DNA of 64,000 nt from Erpetoichthys calabaricus. Taxonomy: Eukaryota; Chordata; Cladistia; Polypteriformes; Polypteridae. Below the pieces are notes generated by a model. It was not told the DNA's origin, made no database searches, and was given only the letters and a program-made list of their open reading frames with translations. The translations under genes were made by a program, and so were the position numbers. The stretch is taken from positions 338,371,414-338,435,413 of the forward strand of contig NC_041394.2 in NCBI RefSeq assembly GCF_900747795.2, read 5' to 3'. Positions 60,965-64,000 of this stretch are shown piece after piece (within the stretch, counting starts at the first letter, position 1; every line of letters begins with the position of its first letter).

Positions 60965-62260
60965 AGAGGTTATAAAATGTATTTGCCCCTTTGGAAGTTT
61001 AACATGTTATTGTTGTACAACATTTAATCACTTGATTTAATTTGGCTTTTGTGACATTGATGAACAGAAAAAGACTCATTGATTTCAAAGTGAAAAGATC
61101 TTAAATCAAAATAATCATTCATATAAGTATTCACCCCTTTTAATTTGACACAAAGAAATAAATAATCACTGGTTGAGCCAAATTATTTTAGAAGTTAATG
61201 GAGATCACTTGTCTGTAGTCAAGATGTTCCACCTCAAAGGATTGTTTTTAGTGAATTAACACACCAAGCAATTCCATAAAAAGGGGATTGAAAGATAAAA
61301 GTCTGGGGTTGAACAGAAGAACATTTCTTGGAGTCCATTTAAATTATTCATTAAGAAATGGAAAGAGTATGTCACAGATGTAAATGTGCTAGAGCAGTCC
61401 CTCTGCAAAACCTGAATGATTGTACAAGAAGATGACTGATGGAATCCACCATGAGACCTACGAGAACACAGAAGTGGTTATAAGCTTACAGTGGCCAAGA
61501 TCGCAAAGACAGTTCAGACAGCTGCTGTCTGGGTGTTTCATCAGTCACAGATTTAAAGGAAGGAAGCAAAGAAATAAAAACAAAAAACTCACATAATATC
61601 TCAGGAGAAGGCATGCAGGAGAGGCTCTGACATCAGCTAAAATAATCTATGATCTTGTGAGACCCAAATTGAGCTTTTTGGCCATCAGACTAAATGCCAT
61701 ATTACACTGAACATTATTAAAAACAGACCATCTCCTCTGTGAAGCATGGTAGTGACCACATCCGCCTGTGGGGATGCTTCTCTACAGAAGGCCCTGGAAA
61801 GCTTGTGAGGGTAAGGGTTAAATTAATACAGCAAAGTACAGGGAAATCCTGGAAAAAACTTGCAAAAAAAATCTGCAGCTTGGGCAGGGCTGTCTTAATA
61901 TATGGGCACAATAGGCATTGGCTGGGGGCCCCAGGAGTAAAGGGGCCCACAATGTTTCTGATGTCTATGTATGCTTCAGTTTTGCTATCAAAACAGGGGA
62001 CCCAGTGCACTACCTTGCCCAGGTGCGTATGATTCTAGTAAGACAGCCCTAGACTTGGGAGATTTGTTTTCCAGTAAGACAACAGTTTCAATCACAAAGC
62101 CAAAGTTACATGGGATTTGCTTAAAAAACAACAAGATTAATGTCCTGGAGCGGCCAAATCAGAGTCCAGATCTTAATCCAGTTTGTTGCTGGACTTGAAA
62201 AAGGATGCGCTTGAGCAGTTCTGTGAAGAAGGGGATGAAATTGCAGTGTGCAGATGTGCA
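60965..62260 (+). mobile_element. Tc1-like transposon, strongly decayed, with a MITE inside
   Basis: The left part resembles Tc1 leaders (TATTTGCCCCTTTGGAAGTT). Coding remnants are KHGSDHIRLWGCFSTEGPGK (61,742-61,801) and LERPNQSPDLNPV (62,144-62,182), which carries the last catalytic region. Many stops. Interrupted at 61,885-62,051. Confidence 0.75.
61885..62051. mobile_element. Small hAT-like MITE (167 bp)
   Basis: Inverted ends CAGGGCTGTCTTA and, from the right, TAGGGCTGTCTTA. Flanks AGCTTGGG and GACTTGGG agree at 6 of 8 positions. Interior GGGGGCCCCAGG and no coding capacity. Confidence 0.75.
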
Positions 62261-63178
62261 AAGCTAATTATACATACATCTATACAACCGATATACCATC
62301 GTACTTCATTCACGAGTGTAACTTTGGCTTATCTGTACGTAACGGTAGTTGTTTACTCTCTTAAACACAAAAACAGATATCAAAGCGCTCAAAGAATTGA
62401 CATAATAATAATAGTAATAATAATAATAATAGTGATAACTCCAGGTCCTTTGAAGTATTAACGGGACTCAGTGCCGCGGACGGAAGACAATGCAGTCGAA
62501 CAGAGTCATAAAGACTCTGCTGCGTGTGATTCAAATCGCTATAACTCTGAAGCGAACGAAACATTCCAAATCTATAAAGTGACAGCCCCAAACACAAATC
62601 ACTTACCCTCTGTCCCTGTATGATGTAATATTTTTTAGAACTGGTTCACTCATTAGCAAAAGCCTAGTCTCATTTACCAATTACAGTTTACTGCTCACGT
62701 AAGTGAGACAAGCAGCACACACTAAAACATTTCGTCGCCCTTGATGACGTCACATACCACATCGGATCAACTCAGTGCGCCGTGAAATTTTACCGGGCTC
62801 GCGCAATATGCTGGATGCTAACGGTGGTAGTGCCGTCTGAGTGTATTAAAAACACTCTGTTCATTTATTTAAGGATTCGTCTGTTTATTCCATTTGTTGT
62901 TCGTTTCAGAACTTTTTATGCAGCATAGAAAGACAGGGTGACGATAAAATCGAAAAAATTGAAAAGCTTCTGCAAAATCCGAGTAAAATAAATAAAGATT
63001 TCTGTTTTAAACGTTTTTCTTTGTACTTAAATCCCTAACACACTTTCAACCAAGGGAGAGTTTTCTGTTTAAAAGTAAATTGATATGTTTCCTTTGGATT
63101 AAACATTCATACCAAAGCATCACTTTGCAAAGGAGTTTGTCTAATCATTTGTCGTTTTAAAGGGTAGAATAGAAGGAA
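62261..63178. other. Non-coding stretch upstream of a possible first exon
   Basis: Contains a TAA/TAG-type microsatellite (62,401-62,432) and a GATGACGTCACAT CRE-like site at about 62,741. The CpG content looks higher than in neighbouring spacers, which would fit a promoter, but no transcript evidence exists. Confidence 0.35.
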
Positions 63179-63374
63179 ATGGCTGGCGGCGACGCGCAGG
63201 TTGATATCAACCAGAGCGAGCTAATACTCGTGCACGTAAATTGGCAACACAACGTATTGTGTGACGTCTTTAAGAGCGACGAAAACAGATTTCGTTTATC
63301 TCTATATAAACTTATGAGCAGTAAACTGGAAGCAGTGGAAATTCCGGTTGTATCATATGACTCAGGGGCAGGGG
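63179..63374 (+). CDS. Possible first coding exon, unknown protein
   Basis: 65 codons from MAGGDAQVDINQSELILVHV to YDSGAG, ending at GCAGGGG|GTAAGT, a strong donor; the genomic frame stops immediately after (TGA at 63,380). The start has purines at -3 and G at +4 (GAAATGG). It has balanced amino-acid use with no low complexity. I do not recognise the family. Supporting points are the CpG-containing codons, the donor and the CRE-like site 430 bp upstream. No further exon could be identified in the remaining 626 bp. It could be a chance frame. Confidence 0.35.
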
Positions 63375-63380
63375 GTAAGT

Positions 63381-64000
63381 GATCCGAGCTCGGGTCTGTC
63401 ACTAAATGGATGTGGGATTTTTCAGTTACTTCAGTCAGTGTTACGCGACTTGAATTGTAGGCTAGCGGAGTCTTAAGAACCCTACTCGACTGAATGTCTA
63501 TTTGCCATTCATTATCCTCCGCTTGCGGCTCTCCGCACGTTACCTTGTCGATTTCCAATTTTACTTAAGAGCATCCGAACAAAACCTCCAGCGATTAATA
63601 CTCATTATATGCTTTGTATTCTTTCAGTTAATGTCCTCCTGTGATCGCCAAATAGTTAAACTCGAGAAGGAGGCGACATCACAGAATTAACGTTTTGATA
63701 CTTGTACTTCTTTTTTAGTTAAGAGAATGAAACATCTACAGTGCCACGCCGTTCAATCAAAGTTCAGCCATTGTATTCAAATAAACTTTTTTTTTCTAAT
63801 TTAAGGTTAGTCTTTATTTTTCCATTGTGGTATGAAAGATGTATTTCGATTCTTTCCATTAAGCACGATGAGTATTTCCGCAATCCATGTCGTGCAGGAT
63901 ATTATTTTATGTTATTTTAATTACTCACATTGCAATAGTATATAACGTAAGTATTTATATGTTGTTACATTTACATGCACGGAATAAAAAAGCGAAGAAA
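63381..64000 (+). other. Possible intron or spacer at the window end
   Basis: AT-rich, no gene recognised; would be intron if the exon at 63,179-63,374 is real. Confidence 0.4.

Noticed and set aside
63157-63558. 133-codon minus-strand frame overlapping the candidate exon
   Set aside because: No motif or splice logic; the plus-strand frame with donor is the better explanation, though both could be chance.

Overview
The window is vertebrate nuclear DNA, most likely from a ray-finned fish. The evidence is replication-dependent vertebrate histone genes with 3' stem-loops, V-SINEs and tRNA-derived SINEs, Rex1-, Rex3-, L1- and L2-type LINEs, many Tc1-like elements, hAT, pogo and PIF/Harbinger transposons, and splice-site-bounded exons. 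No species is assigned; a repeat-rich, early-branching fish such as a polypterid is only a guess.

Positions 1-33,030 hold a histone cluster. Two H4(-)/H3(+)/H1(-) modules lie in the same order and orientation (1-12,670 and 23,730-27,260) and look like a tandem duplication. Their decay is complementary: module 1 keeps an open H3.2 gene but has an H1 pseudogene, while module 2 keeps an open H1 gene but has an H3 pseudogene. In module 1 a 4.6-kb Jockey-like LINE with two open, overlapping ORFs sits in the H3 5' leader, flanked by a 14-bp target duplication, so the CCAAT/TATA region is separated from the H3 coding sequence. A divergent H2A/H2B pair with octamer and TATA motifs follows at 31,162-33,031. 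Between the modules (12,790-23,400) lie a decayed Rex3 5' fragment, a decayed multi-exon gene resembling the multicopy SAMD3-like family of fish, SINEs, an L2 copy and MITEs.

Positions 33,592-38,830 are nested repeats. An L1-type insertion with a 14-bp target duplication carries its 3' UTR in inverted orientation at both ends and is itself interrupted by a Tc1 element and a Rex1-like LINE. A SINE fragment and a decayed Tc1 with a MITE inside follow.

Positions 39,304-44,001 are a 4.7-kb hAT transposon with an 8-bp target duplication. A 2.2-kb pogo-like transposon is inserted in it, with eight copies of a 14-bp motif near its ends.

Positions 44,106-58,229 look like one 14.1-kb PIF/Harbinger element with TTA on both sides and matching termini. 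Its two convergent genes, a DDE transposase and a Myb/SANT-like protein, are each split into two exons with consensus splice sites and open joined reading frames. The introns have been filled by Tc1 copies, a MITE, a Rex3 LINE, a fold-back element and other repeats without touching the coding exons.

Positions 58,230-64,000 hold a decayed Tc1 with a small MITE, one splice-bounded exon resembling the acidic N-terminal exon of fish C2H2 zinc-finger genes, and a possible first coding exon at 63,179. No convincing tRNA gene, rRNA gene, CRISPR array or prokaryotic feature was seen.
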